A program made the position numbers and the translations under genes. A DNA stretch of 40,081 nucleotides from Acidilobaceae archaeon (GTDB lineage: Archaea > Thermoproteota > Thermoprotei_A > Sulfolobales > Acidilobaceae): the NCBI GenBank assembly GCA_026995555.1, contig JALWOJ010000200.1, forward strand, positions 1 to 40,081, in the 5' to 3' direction. Under the pieces are notes generated by a model. It was not told the DNA's origin. It saw only the letters and a program-made list of their open reading frames with translations, and made no database searches. This document shows, one piece after another, positions 26,497 through 34,445 of the stretch (position 1 is the first letter of the stretch; the number at the start of each line of letters is the position of its first letter).

Positions 26497-26964
26497 ATGA
26501 GAAGAAGATTTCCAATAATAACTAGGTCGAGATGCATTATTGTTAACGGCGAAAAAATTTTGGTTCAGAAGGATGAGGAGGGCATATACGGCCTTCCTGG
26601 AGGCAGGCTGGAGTTTGATGAAACGTTACCTTTGTGTGTTGTCAGGGAGCTGAGGGAGGAGGCAGGGATAGAGGTAGATCCCCAGAGGCTTGTCTACATA
26701 GTTGAGTACAGGGGGGTGAAGAAGGGCAAGTATAAGCATGAGATACTCTATTTTTTTAAGTGTAACTATAGGGGGGATGTGAAGTCAAAAAGTAAGGCAT
26801 TAAGCTTTGAGTGGAGGGATCCTTCTGACCTGCTCAAGGAGCCCTTCTGGCCAGAGCCATTGGCTGAAATGCTGGTAAAGGATTATCCTGAATTTAAAAG
26901 GGTAAGGTTCATTGTTTATGTCGAGGGGAAGCTAAGCTATCTGAACACCTTTGAGTTAAAGTAA
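26497..26964 (+). CDS. Nudix hydrolase
   Basis: Hydrolyses a nucleoside-diphosphate-linked compound. The full Nudix box is present: G-x5-E-x7-REUXEEXGU matches GRLEFDE through RELREEAGI around residues 29-51, preceded by GIYGLPGG. I choose ATG 26497 (155 residues) because GGTG lies six bases upstream and the GTG at 26488 is part of that site. The C-terminal half (KHEILYFFKC, EWRDPSDLL) is standard for the superfamily. The substrate (ADP-ribose, oxidised nucleotide or other) cannot be told. Confidence 0.88.
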   Translation: MRRRFPIITRSRCIIVNGEKILVQKDEEGIYGLPGGRLEFDETLPLCVVRELREEAGIEVDPQRLVYIVEYRGVKKGKYKHEILYFFKCNYRGDVKSKSKALSFEWRDPSDLLKEPFWPEPLAEMLVKDYPEFKRVRFIVYVEGKLSYLNTFELK

Positions 26965-26997
26965 AAGTAACACTTGGGTTCTACATCAGTATTATCT

Positions 26998-27017
26998 CGT
27001 AAAGGTATATATAAAAA
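26998..27017 (+). promoter_or_regulatory. Strong promoter of the pilin gene
   Basis: A BRE-like purine-rich CGTAAAGG directly precedes TATATATAAAAA (27006-27017), the best TATA box in the window. The start point should fall near 27037-27040, giving a leader of about 25 bases with GGGGTGA. Confidence 0.6.
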
Positions 27018-27062
27018 CCTTAGTGGCAATCATAATAACGGAGCTATAGGGGTGAGTAGTTG

Positions 27063-27488
27063 GTGAGAAATAGAAGAGGACTCTCACCTGTAGTCTCGGT
27101 CCTTTTGCTAATATTGATAGCTGTTGCGGCAGCAGTAATCATATATGCATGGTTTAGCGGTGCAGCGAGTAAGAACCCTACTAACGTTCCACAGCTATAT
27201 GAGAGGATAAGCATTGATGCAGTTAAAGTAAATAGCACAGGTACATATGTATTTATCAGAAATATTGGGAGTGTTAGTGCAACAATAGAATCAGCATACC
27301 TAATTAATGCAACAACTAATAGCGTTATTTGCTCAGCTTCTTCAGGTCAGACAATAGGTCCTGGGAGTTCCCTAGTAATAGCTCTTACATCTTGTAATAG
27401 TACAAATTTGCCTCCAGGAACATACGTTGCGAAGGTGGTCACTAAGAGTGGAGTTGAAACAACCTATACGTTCACTTATGCAAAGTAA
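27063..27488 (+). CDS. Archaeal type IV pilin-like protein
   Basis: Structural pilin or pilin-like subunit. The N terminus MRNRRG followed by LSPVVSVLLLILIAVAAAV is a class III signal: cleavage after the glycine would leave the hydrophobic assembly helix at the start of the mature protein. The rest is a short beta-rich, Ser/Thr-rich domain with three N-X-S/T sequons and two cysteines (CSASS and TSCNS). I prefer GTG 27063, seven bases after GGGGTGA, over TTG 27060. Strong promoter before it and a terminator-like hairpin after it fit a highly made product. The secretion ATPase and platform genes follow. Confidence 0.85.
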   Translation: MRNRRGLSPVVSVLLLILIAVAAAVIIYAWFSGAASKNPTNVPQLYERISIDAVKVNSTGTYVFIRNIGSVSATIESAYLINATTNSVICSASSGQTIGPGSSLVIALTSCNSTNLPPGTYVAKVVTKSGVETTYTFTYAK

Positions 27489-27499
27489 TGTTCATATCT

Positions 27500-27532
27500 G
27501 TTGAAGAACTCAACACATAACCTTTTTTTCTT
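27500..27532 (+). terminator. Hairpin and T-run after the pilin gene
   Basis: GTTGA at 27500-27504 pairs with TCAAC at 27510-27514, and CCTTTTTTTCTTCT follows at 27521-27534. It would end or attenuate the pilin transcript and leave less message for the ATPase and membrane genes. Confidence 0.5.
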
Positions 27533-27570
27533 CTGAAAGATAATATTACTCTAATGGGAAGGTGCCCTTC

Positions 27571-29262
27571 TTGCCAAGGTTTTTGATATCCAAAAGAAGG
27601 GATAAAGAAAACGATGGAGGTTATCTAAAGAGCGCAATATCCCGAGCAAATATTAAACTAAACTTCGATACACTTGAATTGATCAAAAACAAAATCGGTA
27701 AAATAAGGCTGAGAGGAGCTCAAAAGGAAGTTCAAACTGCTCAACCTGGCCACGTTAAAGAGAAGATAAGGAGGGTAGGAGCCCAAAACGTTATAGATTT
27801 GTACAGGGTTAACAGGTGGATTTATGCCCTAATCTATTTCGACGAGAAGGGAAGAATTACCTATATGCCCATAGAGCCGTACCTTACTCCAGATCAGAAA
27901 GCTATTTTGGCTGAAGTAAAGGACATAATAGGAAAGGAGCCCATAGGCCTCTTGCCCGAGTACTTCCCTAGCTTTGAGAGGGCGATAAGGTTCTATGCAA
28001 ACTATTTGCTGATCATAGTGAAAAAATATGGAATAAAGGTTCCTGAGGGCGTGTTTGGGATCTCAAAGCTTGCATACTATCTTGCAAGGGACCTTCACGG
28101 TTATGGGGATATAGACCCTCTTGTAAGAGATCCTTGGGTTGAGGACATAGTTGGCGATGGTGGTGGAATTCCTATCTACATATTTCATAGAAAACACGAG
28201 TGGCTAAGGACAACAATAGTTCTTGACGTTGAGGAGATGGAGAAGACCGTTAAGCTTTTAGCATTTAGGGCTAGGAGAAACATAAACGTTGCAACTCCAA
28301 TAGTTGAAGGTAACCTTAAGCCAGAGGGCTTTAGAGTGCATTTAACCTTGGGCGTAGTCTCTGGCAAAGGGAGCACCTTTACAATAAGGAAGTACACAGC
28401 AGAGCCGTTAACGCTTGCGGACCTGGTAAGGTTAAGGAGCATAGACGAGAGGATAGCTGGCTACTTCTGGCTTGCAGTCGATCACATAACAAGCATGCTC
28501 ATAGCAGGCCCTATGGGCTCGGGAAAGACAACCTTGCTCAACGCAATAGCTATGATGATAAAGCCTGAAGCGAAAGTGGTTACGCTTGAGGACACTCCAG
28601 AGCTTAGGCTTCCTCAGGAGAACTGGGTCCCCATGTACACAAGGCCGAGCTTTGAGCCTGGGGTCAAGGACATAGACCTGTTCGAGCTGCTGAAGAGTAG
28701 CTTGAGACAGAGGCCAGAGTACGTTATAGTTGGTGAGATAAGGGGGGCAGAGGCATACACCTTCTTCCAGGCAATAACCATAGGTCACGGAGGCCTTGGA
28801 ACAATTCACGGCGAATCCATAGAGCAGGTGATAAGGAGGCTCCAGACGCCTCCAATGAATGTGCCCAGAGAGCTCATTCCGTTAGTTAGGGTATATGTTA
28901 TGCTGGGGATACTTAAGTCTGGGGAGGGAATAAAGAGGAGGCTCTTGGAGCTGAGGGAGGCCACCGGTTACGACATAAGGAACCAGACCGTGATACTCAA
29001 CGAGCTGTTCAAATACGACCCTGCTGAGGACACGTGGAACCTTATGGGAAGAAGTGCTCTGGTTGAAATGATCTCAGAAAAGACCGGGATGAAGGAATGG
29101 GATGTCAAGGAGGACTGGGCTAGGAGGGCGACAATAATAAAATATCTAGCTTCCAAGAAGGTTAAGTATAGTGAGCTCGCCAGTTACATAAGGAGGTACA
29201 GGTTGAACCCCGAGGCAGTCTACAGGGAGGCAGAGAGCGTGGTTGGCCGTGTCGAAATATGA
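27571..29262 (+). CDS. Type IV pilus assembly ATPase (GspE/TadA family)
   Basis: Cytoplasmic secretion ATPase that powers pilus assembly. Walker A AGPMGSGKTT at residues 312-321, Asp box VTLEDTPELRLPQ, Walker B YVIVGEIRGAEA near 389, and His box GHGGLGTIHGES near 410-420 are all present. The N-terminal 130 residues are charged and poorly conserved. I choose TTG 27571 (563 residues) because GGGAAGGTG lies six bases upstream; the GTG at 27562 is part of that site. It could belong to a Ups/Aap-like pilus; archaellum-specific partners (ArlF, G, H) are not present, so a pilus is more likely. Confidence 0.92.
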   Translation: MPRFLISKRRDKENDGGYLKSAISRANIKLNFDTLELIKNKIGKIRLRGAQKEVQTAQPGHVKEKIRRVGAQNVIDLYRVNRWIYALIYFDEKGRITYMPIEPYLTPDQKAILAEVKDIIGKEPIGLLPEYFPSFERAIRFYANYLLIIVKKYGIKVPEGVFGISKLAYYLARDLHGYGDIDPLVRDPWVEDIVGDGGGIPIYIFHRKHEWLRTTIVLDVEEMEKTVKLLAFRARRNINVATPIVEGNLKPEGFRVHLTLGVVSGKGSTFTIRKYTAEPLTLADLVRLRSIDERIAGYFWLAVDHITSMLIAGPMGSGKTTLLNAIAMMIKPEAKVVTLEDTPELRLPQENWVPMYTRPSFEPGVKDIDLFELLKSSLRQRPEYVIVGEIRGAEAYTFFQAITIGHGGLGTIHGESIEQVIRRLQTPPMNVPRELIPLVRVYVMLGILKSGEGIKRRLLELREATGYDIRNQTVILNELFKYDPAEDTWNLMGRSALVEMISEKTGMKEWDVKEDWARRATIIKYLASKKVKYSELASYIRRYRLNPEAVYREAESVVGRVEI

Positions 29263-30148
29263 TAAAGAAGATCCTCTAATACCTCATGTAGAGCTCCCCG
29301 GGCTAACATCTGCATACAAGACAGTTAGGCTTCTGGGCCTTAAGAGATTAGCTGATAGGTTCGCAAGAACCCTTACACCTTATGTCATAGGCTCTGGAAT
29401 GAAGGTCTCTCCTAGGGGTTATGCGTCGTTAGTAGTTCTTTCGGCTTTGGTATCCCCTCTAATATTCTTTGTCATAGGCTATGTTGTTAAAGGAATAATA
29501 TTGGCAATTCCTATGGCCATGGCCTCAGCAATAATACCTGGCACCGTGTATCTTTATCCATTAATGAAGTTCAGAAGCAGGGGGGATATGCTAGACGTCA
29601 AAATACTTAACCTGGAGGCGGCCCTCGCAACATCCTTAATATCATCTGCCTCCCATGAGGAGGCCTTTCTAAATCTCTTGCCTCTCTCCGATGTCTTAGG
29701 CTTTGATGTTGAACTGAGAGAAATAGCTAAGGGTCTAATTCATGAAAGGCTCCCCCTTACGGATGCCCTAATTAGGGCATCTCAGATAACGCCTTCAAGA
29801 ACAGCGGCCCTTCTATTCGAGGGGCTTAAAGGAATAATTGACTCTGGAGCTGGCGTCCTGGAATACATATATTGGATGGCCTCCTCGAGCTACAACGACG
29901 TTGAAGCTAAGTATAGGGCTGCTTTTAACTCCCTTTCAGTGCTAATGGAAACCTACATGGCAGTGGCAGTTCTAATGCCGATAGTAGTTATTGCGGCCCT
30001 AATAACACTCTTTGGCATGGGGAACTTCTTTCCGATAACAGTAAATCCGAGATATTTGACTTCATTAGTCTCATTCTTCCTGACGCCACTCTCAGCTATA
30101 GGTATCTTAATAATTGCAGACTCCATAGTCTCGAGGCTGAGACCTTGA
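29243..30148 (+). CDS. Pilus assembly membrane protein, TadC/GspF-like, first half
   Basis: Platform protein of the pilus machine. It has two N-terminal membrane segments (about residues 54-105), a helical cytoplasmic domain, and two C-terminal membrane segments (about 240-263 and 275-297). The cytoplasmic domain shows LDVKILNLEAALATSLISSA and an ERLPLTDALIRAS stretch typical of T2SF domains. It overlaps the end of the ATPase by 20 bases (TTG start), so it is coupled. An alternative start is GTG 29249. Together with the next gene it equals one full ArlJ/AapF-type protein with two T2SF domains. Confidence 0.85.
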   Translation: MAVSKYDKEDPLIPHVELPGLTSAYKTVRLLGLKRLADRFARTLTPYVIGSGMKVSPRGYASLVVLSALVSPLIFFVIGYVVKGIILAIPMAMASAIIPGTVYLYPLMKFRSRGDMLDVKILNLEAALATSLISSASHEEAFLNLLPLSDVLGFDVELREIAKGLIHERLPLTDALIRASQITPSRTAALLFEGLKGIIDSGAGVLEYIYWMASSSYNDVEAKYRAAFNSLSVLMETYMAVAVLMPIVVIAALITLFGMGNFFPITVNPRYLTSLVSFFLTPLSAIGILIIADSIVSRLRP

Positions 30149-31077
30149 GGTTTTTACGAAGGAGAAGAAGAGTAACAATATTGGATGTAAGACCCTACGC
30201 TTATCTCTCAGCAATCCTCTTCATAGGATCGTTTTTAGCTATTTACGTATTTTACAGAAAGCCTCTTGAGGAGGGCTTGGCAATAAGGTCTCAGCTCTTT
30301 CCTCCTCCAATACCAGCTATACCTATAGGTAAGGGCTTTCTATGGGCTTTAACTATAATACTTATAGTAGGAACTCTTCCCTTAGCATTGTATTCGAGGA
30401 AAAAGTATAACGTTATGAGGGGGTTGGAGAAGCAGGTTCCTGTCCTGATAAGAGACTTCATAGGCCTTTTGAGAAGCGGTATGAGTGTTGGAGAAGCCAT
30501 TGAAATAATGGCAAGAAGAAGCTATGGACCTTTAAATGCCTTCATAAGGACCCTTTTAGGGCTAATTAGAGCTAAGGTCCCGTTTGAGGACGCTTTTGAG
30601 GAGGCCTCAAAGACTGTACCTAAGAGGCTTGTCAGATACTTAATCCTCATAAGAGAGAGTTATAGGGCAGGAGGAATAAGTTTAGAGCTGGCTGGAAGAA
30701 TAGCTTCCCTCTACGCAGCTATAAGCGCTCTTGATGAGATCAGGGAGAGCAATTTGAAGGCATACGCTTACGTTTTAGCTATGTCAGTATTAATTTATAG
30801 TCTAGGTTCAGGCGCAATAATTTACTTAGCGGGATCCATGCAGAGCACAAAAATAGTCAGGCCCCTTTTGAAACCCGATGAAGTCTTAGGGATTTTATAC
30901 TATACGGGGATCATTTTGGCGTTCATAAGCGGAATTTTTGCAGGGAAACTAATAACAGGGGAGGCATCTGGAGGTCTTTGGTATGCATGGTTTTACATTT
31001 TGTTGACGACATTATCGATATTGCTTTCAGGAAAGCTACTGTCTTTCCACATTTTCGGGCCTAGGCCTCTGAGGTAG
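30145..31077 (+). CDS. Pilus assembly membrane protein, TadC/GspF-like, second half
   Basis: Second T2SF-type platform protein. A basic N terminus (RRRRR) precedes two membrane segments at about 20-37 and 63-82. The cytoplasmic T2SF domain has QVPVLIRDFIGLLRSGMSVG, EAIEIMARRSYGPL, PFEDAFEEASKTVPKR and SYRAGGISLELAGR. More membrane segments lie at about 212-230, 252-270 and 278-300. TTG start overlapping the previous stop by four bases (TTGA). The last 42 bases overlap the convergent TackOD1 gene. Confidence 0.85.
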   Translation: MRFLRRRRRVTILDVRPYAYLSAILFIGSFLAIYVFYRKPLEEGLAIRSQLFPPPIPAIPIGKGFLWALTIILIVGTLPLALYSRKKYNVMRGLEKQVPVLIRDFIGLLRSGMSVGEAIEIMARRSYGPLNAFIRTLLGLIRAKVPFEDAFEEASKTVPKRLVRYLILIRESYRAGGISLELAGRIASLYAAISALDEIRESNLKAYAYVLAMSVLIYSLGSGAIIYLAGSMQSTKIVRPLLKPDEVLGILYYTGIILAFISGIFAGKLITGEASGGLWYAWFYILLTTLSILLSGKLLSFHIFGPRPLR

Positions 31078-32193
31078 CCCAAAGATGTTTGCAAGTATAG
31101 ATTCTATTAGTTTTTTAACGTTGCTGTAATACTGTGGACAGATCTCGGACTCTAAGCTAGGAAATATAACGGCCTTAGTTCCAAGGAGTATTGAAGGATC
31201 CCCGCTGATGACCTCGTTAAACTCAACAAAGCCTGAACCTTCATATCTCTCTCTCCAGTCGGGCATGGCAATCAGCACATACACCTCTCTACCCTCTCTC
31301 ATTATGTTTGCTTTCAGCCTGGCTATGGCTGCCGATCGGTCCCCAAAGGCTTCATGGAGGAAAGGTTCTGAATCAATATATATTCTGTATATTCTTCTAA
31401 GTCCCACTCTAATCCTTATTTCAATGTTATATGAATAGCCCTCAGCACCAGGTATGGGGGGTCTGGCATTAACTCTAGCCCTATACCCCAGCTCTTCAGC
31501 AACCAACTTAAAGAAGGCAAGCTCCCAAAGTCCACTTCTCCATAGATGAAAGCCTATGTCCGTCGGCTCAAACTTGTAAAGTAGCTCATATTTACCTTCA
31601 AGAGGCTTAAAATTGTTTCCGCAATCCAAGCACTCAATTTCAATTTCTGGATTTCTCTGACGTGCACCGCAACTAAGACACTTGAACACCTCTGCTATAA
31701 CTATATAATCAACACCTTCCTGTTTAAGCTCAAGGCCACACTTAGGACATATTAACCTTTTGCCTTTAGTGAACTCCTCCTCCTCACCAGTGTAACCACA
31801 AACAACGTGTTGTATTAATCTAGTCTTTATAACTAGAGGACTTCCACAGAACCTACAGACAAAATAAGGTCTAAGCCTCGTGGAGCCACATTTAGGACAT
31901 TTTAACACAGCGCTGGCTGGCTCTCTCTTAACCATGCCTAGGTCTTCAAGCAATGATAGCGCCTTTAGGGCATCCTCAGATTTAACATAACTTCCATTAA
32001 GATCATATTCAACAAGTCCGCTAGTTCTATCGATAATGGGGCTTACGGCTTGATTTTTTGATAGGGTCTGAGCACTTAAGCATATATTTTCTATGAGTTC
32101 TGGATCCTCAGAGGATTTCGGTAGGAGAACTTCCTTTATCACCTCTTCGACTCTGGACAACATCTCCCTATCTATTTCAAGACTCTCTGCCAA
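31036..32193 (-). CDS. TackOD1-domain multi-zinc-ribbon protein
   Basis: Residues about 1-90 are helical. A zinc ribbon follows (CPKCGS and CRFCGS, about 98-119), then a region matching the TackOD1 pattern: HVVCGYTGEEEEF, LICPKCGLELKQEGVDYIV, FKCLSCG and CLDCGNNF, about residues 128-198. TackOD1 was defined as an output domain of archaeal signalling proteins, normally fused to sensors; here there is no sensor, and a C-terminal domain of about 170 residues is unassigned. TTG start. Convergent with the pilus platform gene (42-base overlap) and divergent from an RHH protein, so a regulatory role in pilus expression is possible but not shown. Confidence 0.7.
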   Translation of the reverse strand: MAESLEIDREMLSRVEEVIKEVLLPKSSEDPELIENICLSAQTLSKNQAVSPIIDRTSGLVEYDLNGSYVKSEDALKALSLLEDLGMVKREPASAVLKCPKCGSTRLRPYFVCRFCGSPLVIKTRLIQHVVCGYTGEEEEFTKGKRLICPKCGLELKQEGVDYIVIAEVFKCLSCGARQRNPEIEIECLDCGNNFKPLEGKYELLYKFEPTDIGFHLWRSGLWELAFFKLVAEELGYRARVNARPPIPGAEGYSYNIEIRIRVGLRRIYRIYIDSEPFLHEAFGDRSAAIARLKANIMREGREVYVLIAMPDWRERYEGSGFVEFNEVISGDPSILLGTKAVIFPSLESEICPQYYSNVKKLIESILANIFGLPQRPRPENVERQ

Positions 32194-32253
32194 GAGGTAA
32201 ACCCCTTTTTGATTCGTTCATGAAAGCTTCCCTAGGCTCCACTCTTACATAGA

Positions 32254-32266
32254 GGTTTATATGAAC
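32254..32266 (-). promoter_or_regulatory. TATA box of the TackOD1 gene
   Basis: Minus-strand reading GTTCATATAAACC. A start about 26 bases downstream leaves a 40-base leader. The 188-base divergent spacer 32194-32381 has no other gene that I can support. Confidence 0.45.
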
Positions 32267-32381
32267 TATTAATCGTTTATGTTTTCCTGAAATTGTATCT
32301 TCATTCAACTCTCTTCATTTGGGAGCAGGAAACAAAGTAATAAGATTTGGTTAGTATTGTGTTTTTATTAGGTGCGAATCT

Positions 32382-33098
32382 TTGGTAAAGAGGAAAGGTA
32401 TACCATTAAAGATATGGTTAAGCCAAGAAGATTATCAGTTGGCCAAAGTATTAGCTGAAAAGGAGGGCTTCAACACAGTTTCTGACTTCTTGGCGGAGAT
32501 AATATCTAGGTCCCTTAGAGAAGCTGGCGTAAGCAATAAGGATCTCGAGGGAGAGTTCAAAAGACTAGAAAGATTGATAACTGATCTGCTTAATCCCTAT
32601 ACGGCTAAGATAGATGAAATCTACAGAAGGTTAGGAGAGATAATAGAAATGATCGAGAGTATGACCCAAATGAAGGTTCAAGTGAGTAAGGAGGAGGAAG
32701 AGGCTGTCGTTCAACAGAAACAGAAAAGGGCTGAAAGACCTAGAAGGGCTTCAGCCATAGAGAGGTTAAGATCAGAGGGCGTCGTGTTTCAGGAGGATAT
32801 GGGATGGCTCAAGGCCCCAGAGAAGTTCTTCCAGAAGCTGGAGAGGGAGGGGGCCGTTGTAATAGATACTAATGGTGAAAAGGTTGCCGTCGATAGAGAT
32901 CTTTGGAACAGGTTTAGAGAGGTTATAACTCAGGTCATGGTTAAGGATCCCAACGAGGCGGCTAGTCTTATAGCTGCAGCAGTGGGAAGGCCGATCGTTG
33001 CCAAGCTCTTTAAGAAGCTTGTTAGCTCTGGCCTAGTATATTATGATGAGGAATATGGCAATTGGAAAATCTCTGAGGCTCTATCTAAAAACGAGTAA
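32382..33098 (+). CDS. Ribbon-helix-helix/coiled-coil protein, unknown role
   Basis: The first 48 residues look like a CopG/ribbon-helix-helix DNA-binding domain: strand IPLKIWLS, then helices around EDYQLAKVLAEKEG and TVSDFLAEIISRSL. Residues about 55-95 form a probable coiled coil (GEFKRLERLITDLL, IDEIYRRLGEIIEMIESM), then a charged linker to about 125. The C-terminal 110 residues (EGVVFQEDMGWLKAP, NGEKVAVDRDLWNRF, LVSSGLVYYDEEYGNWKI) may hold a winged-helix-like fold. TTG start, seven bases after GGTG. Probably a DNA-binding regulator or chromosome-organising protein; the target is unknown. The end overlaps the next convergent gene by 18 bases. Confidence 0.7.
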   Translation: MVKRKGIPLKIWLSQEDYQLAKVLAEKEGFNTVSDFLAEIISRSLREAGVSNKDLEGEFKRLERLITDLLNPYTAKIDEIYRRLGEIIEMIESMTQMKVQVSKEEEEAVVQQKQKRAERPRRASAIERLRSEGVVFQEDMGWLKAPEKFFQKLEREGAVVIDTNGEKVAVDRDLWNRFREVITQVMVKDPNEAASLIAAAVGRPIVAKLFKKLVSSGLVYYDEEYGNWKISEALSKNE

Positions 33099-34091
33099 GG
33101 TGGCTATACCTACTATAATCTGAAATAACAAAATCGTGAAAACCACTTCATACTCTTTGGCGCCTCTACCTTTAATCTTGTTTATTAGCTTTATAGTTAC
33201 ATGTGTTAAACTATAAGATTTGGGATAAGGTGGGTAAAGAAGACCTTTATCGTCTATCTTTGCGAAGTTCTCTTTATAAATTCCATCCTTTAAACCTCTG
33301 ATAAAGAGGGCAAACTCAATGAAGTACAACAGGAATAGTGTAACTCCAAACTTCTGGAAATCGTCTAGGACAACTAAAGATGCGTAGTAAGCTCCTATTC
33401 CATAGGTGAGGGCATTGCCAGGAAACACTCTGGCAGGATATTTATTGTAATAGAGAAACGAAATTAATGAAGCCATCCCTATTACTGAGGAAACTAAAGT
33501 AAGTTCGAGGGACTTCTCAAAGGCATAGATAGAGGTAAAGAAAAGGAGAAGAAGGCCCATTCCGGCCTCAAGACCATTAAAGCCCGCGAGCATGTTAAAT
33601 GCGTTGGCTGCTCCCAGAATTCCTATAGGAACTATTAATAGTGGATAGAACAGACCGAAGTTTACTACTCCTATGAAGGGTAATTCCATCGTAGAAACGC
33701 CGGCCTTTATAACCATTAGTGGTAACGCTATTGGAAATAGAAAGACTATTCTGCTCCAAACGGGAAGTCCCTTCTTCCATCCCATGAGATCGTCTATGAA
33801 ACCTAGAAATCCTGAGAGCAACAAGGTTACAACTAAAGCAAATATATCAGCACTTCTGTAGAACGATTTATTTATATAGACGAAGAGGGCCTCGAACGTT
33901 AAGATGCCAAAGGAAATTCCGATGAGGACCCATATCCCTCCAGCCTCAGCCACTTTAGGTCTATTAGGCTTATTCATGTCTTTGCCCACGAGCCCCATAT
34001 TTGTGGCAGCTCTAATCCAGAACCTTTCGAGGTAAAAGGTTGTGAAGAACGCGACAAGAGACGCTATTAATATTTTAACGTCTAAGTGCAC
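33081..34091 (-). CDS. Alg7/AglH-like GlcNAc-1-phosphate transferase
   Basis: Membrane enzyme that moves GlcNAc-1-phosphate from UDP-GlcNAc to dolichyl phosphate, the first step of N-glycan assembly. Signatures of this family (related to MraY/WecA) are NKPNRPKVAEAGG, the metal-binding GFIDDLMGWKKGLP, ANAFNMLAGFNGLEAG, RVFPGNALTYGIG and KIDDKGLLYPPYPKS. About ten hydrophobic segments are visible. GTG start with GAGGTTGAT seven bases upstream, overlapping the stop of the alkyltransferase gene by ten bases. It pairs in pathway terms with the Alg14-Alg13-like fusion at 239-1222. Confidence 0.88.
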   Translation of the reverse strand: MHLDVKILIASLVAFFTTFYLERFWIRAATNMGLVGKDMNKPNRPKVAEAGGIWVLIGISFGILTFEALFVYINKSFYRSADIFALVVTLLLSGFLGFIDDLMGWKKGLPVWSRIVFLFPIALPLMVIKAGVSTMELPFIGVVNFGLFYPLLIVPIGILGAANAFNMLAGFNGLEAGMGLLLLFFTSIYAFEKSLELTLVSSVIGMASLISFLYYNKYPARVFPGNALTYGIGAYYASLVVLDDFQKFGVTLFLLYFIEFALFIRGLKDGIYKENFAKIDDKGLLYPPYPKSYSLTHVTIKLINKIKGRGAKEYEVVFTILLFQIIVGIATLLVFR

Positions 34092-34441
34092 TTCAAATCA
34101 ACCTCTATTTTCTCTCCTTCCTCCATGATCCTTTCAAGATCCACGATATGTTCCTTAATTACTCTATTATTGATCACCTTGACTCCTTCAAGTTCCAAAA
34201 GCTTCTTCTTTATTTTAGGTCCACCAAAAGAATATCCGCCAAGCCTTCCATCTTTATATATTACTCTATGACACGGAATTACAATCGGATTCTCATTCTC
34301 TTTAAGAATTCTTGCAACGACTCTAGGACTCTTTCCCACCATCTTTGCCAAGCTAGAGTACGTCGTTACCTTTCCCGGAGGAATCAGCTGGACGAGGATG
34401 TAAATAATCTCCTTTAGGACCTCTCTATTGATATTGCTCAC
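34082..34441 (-). CDS. ogt: Methylated-DNA-protein cysteine methyltransferase, catalytic domain only
   Basis: Suicide repair protein that removes O6-alkyl groups from guanine. The active site is VIPCHRVIYKDGRLGGYSFG with the acceptor cysteine present, so it is not an alkyltransferase-like protein. The DNA-binding stretch IPPGKVTTYSSLAKMVG and RVVARILKENENP are also intact. At 119 residues it lacks the N-terminal domain of typical Ogt. The start is doubtful: the GTG at 34441 lies within the GGAGGTGA ribosome binding site and no other ATG, GTG or TTG follows before the domain. Confidence 0.87.
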   Translation of the reverse strand: MSNINREVLKEIIYILVQLIPPGKVTTYSSLAKMVGKSPRVVARILKENENPIVIPCHRVIYKDGRLGGYSFGGPKIKKKLLELEGVKVINNRVIKEHIVDLERIMEEGEKIEVDLKCT

Positions 34442-34445
34442 CTCC

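Noticed and set aside
27063-31077. Archaellum (motility) operon
   Set aside because: Only one pilin-like gene, an ATPase and platform proteins are present; no ArlB cluster, ArlF, ArlG or ArlH homolog is next to them.
34082-34441. Alkyltransferase-like (ATL) protein without repair activity
   Set aside because: The acceptor cysteine is present in the PCHR motif, whereas ATL proteins have another residue there.
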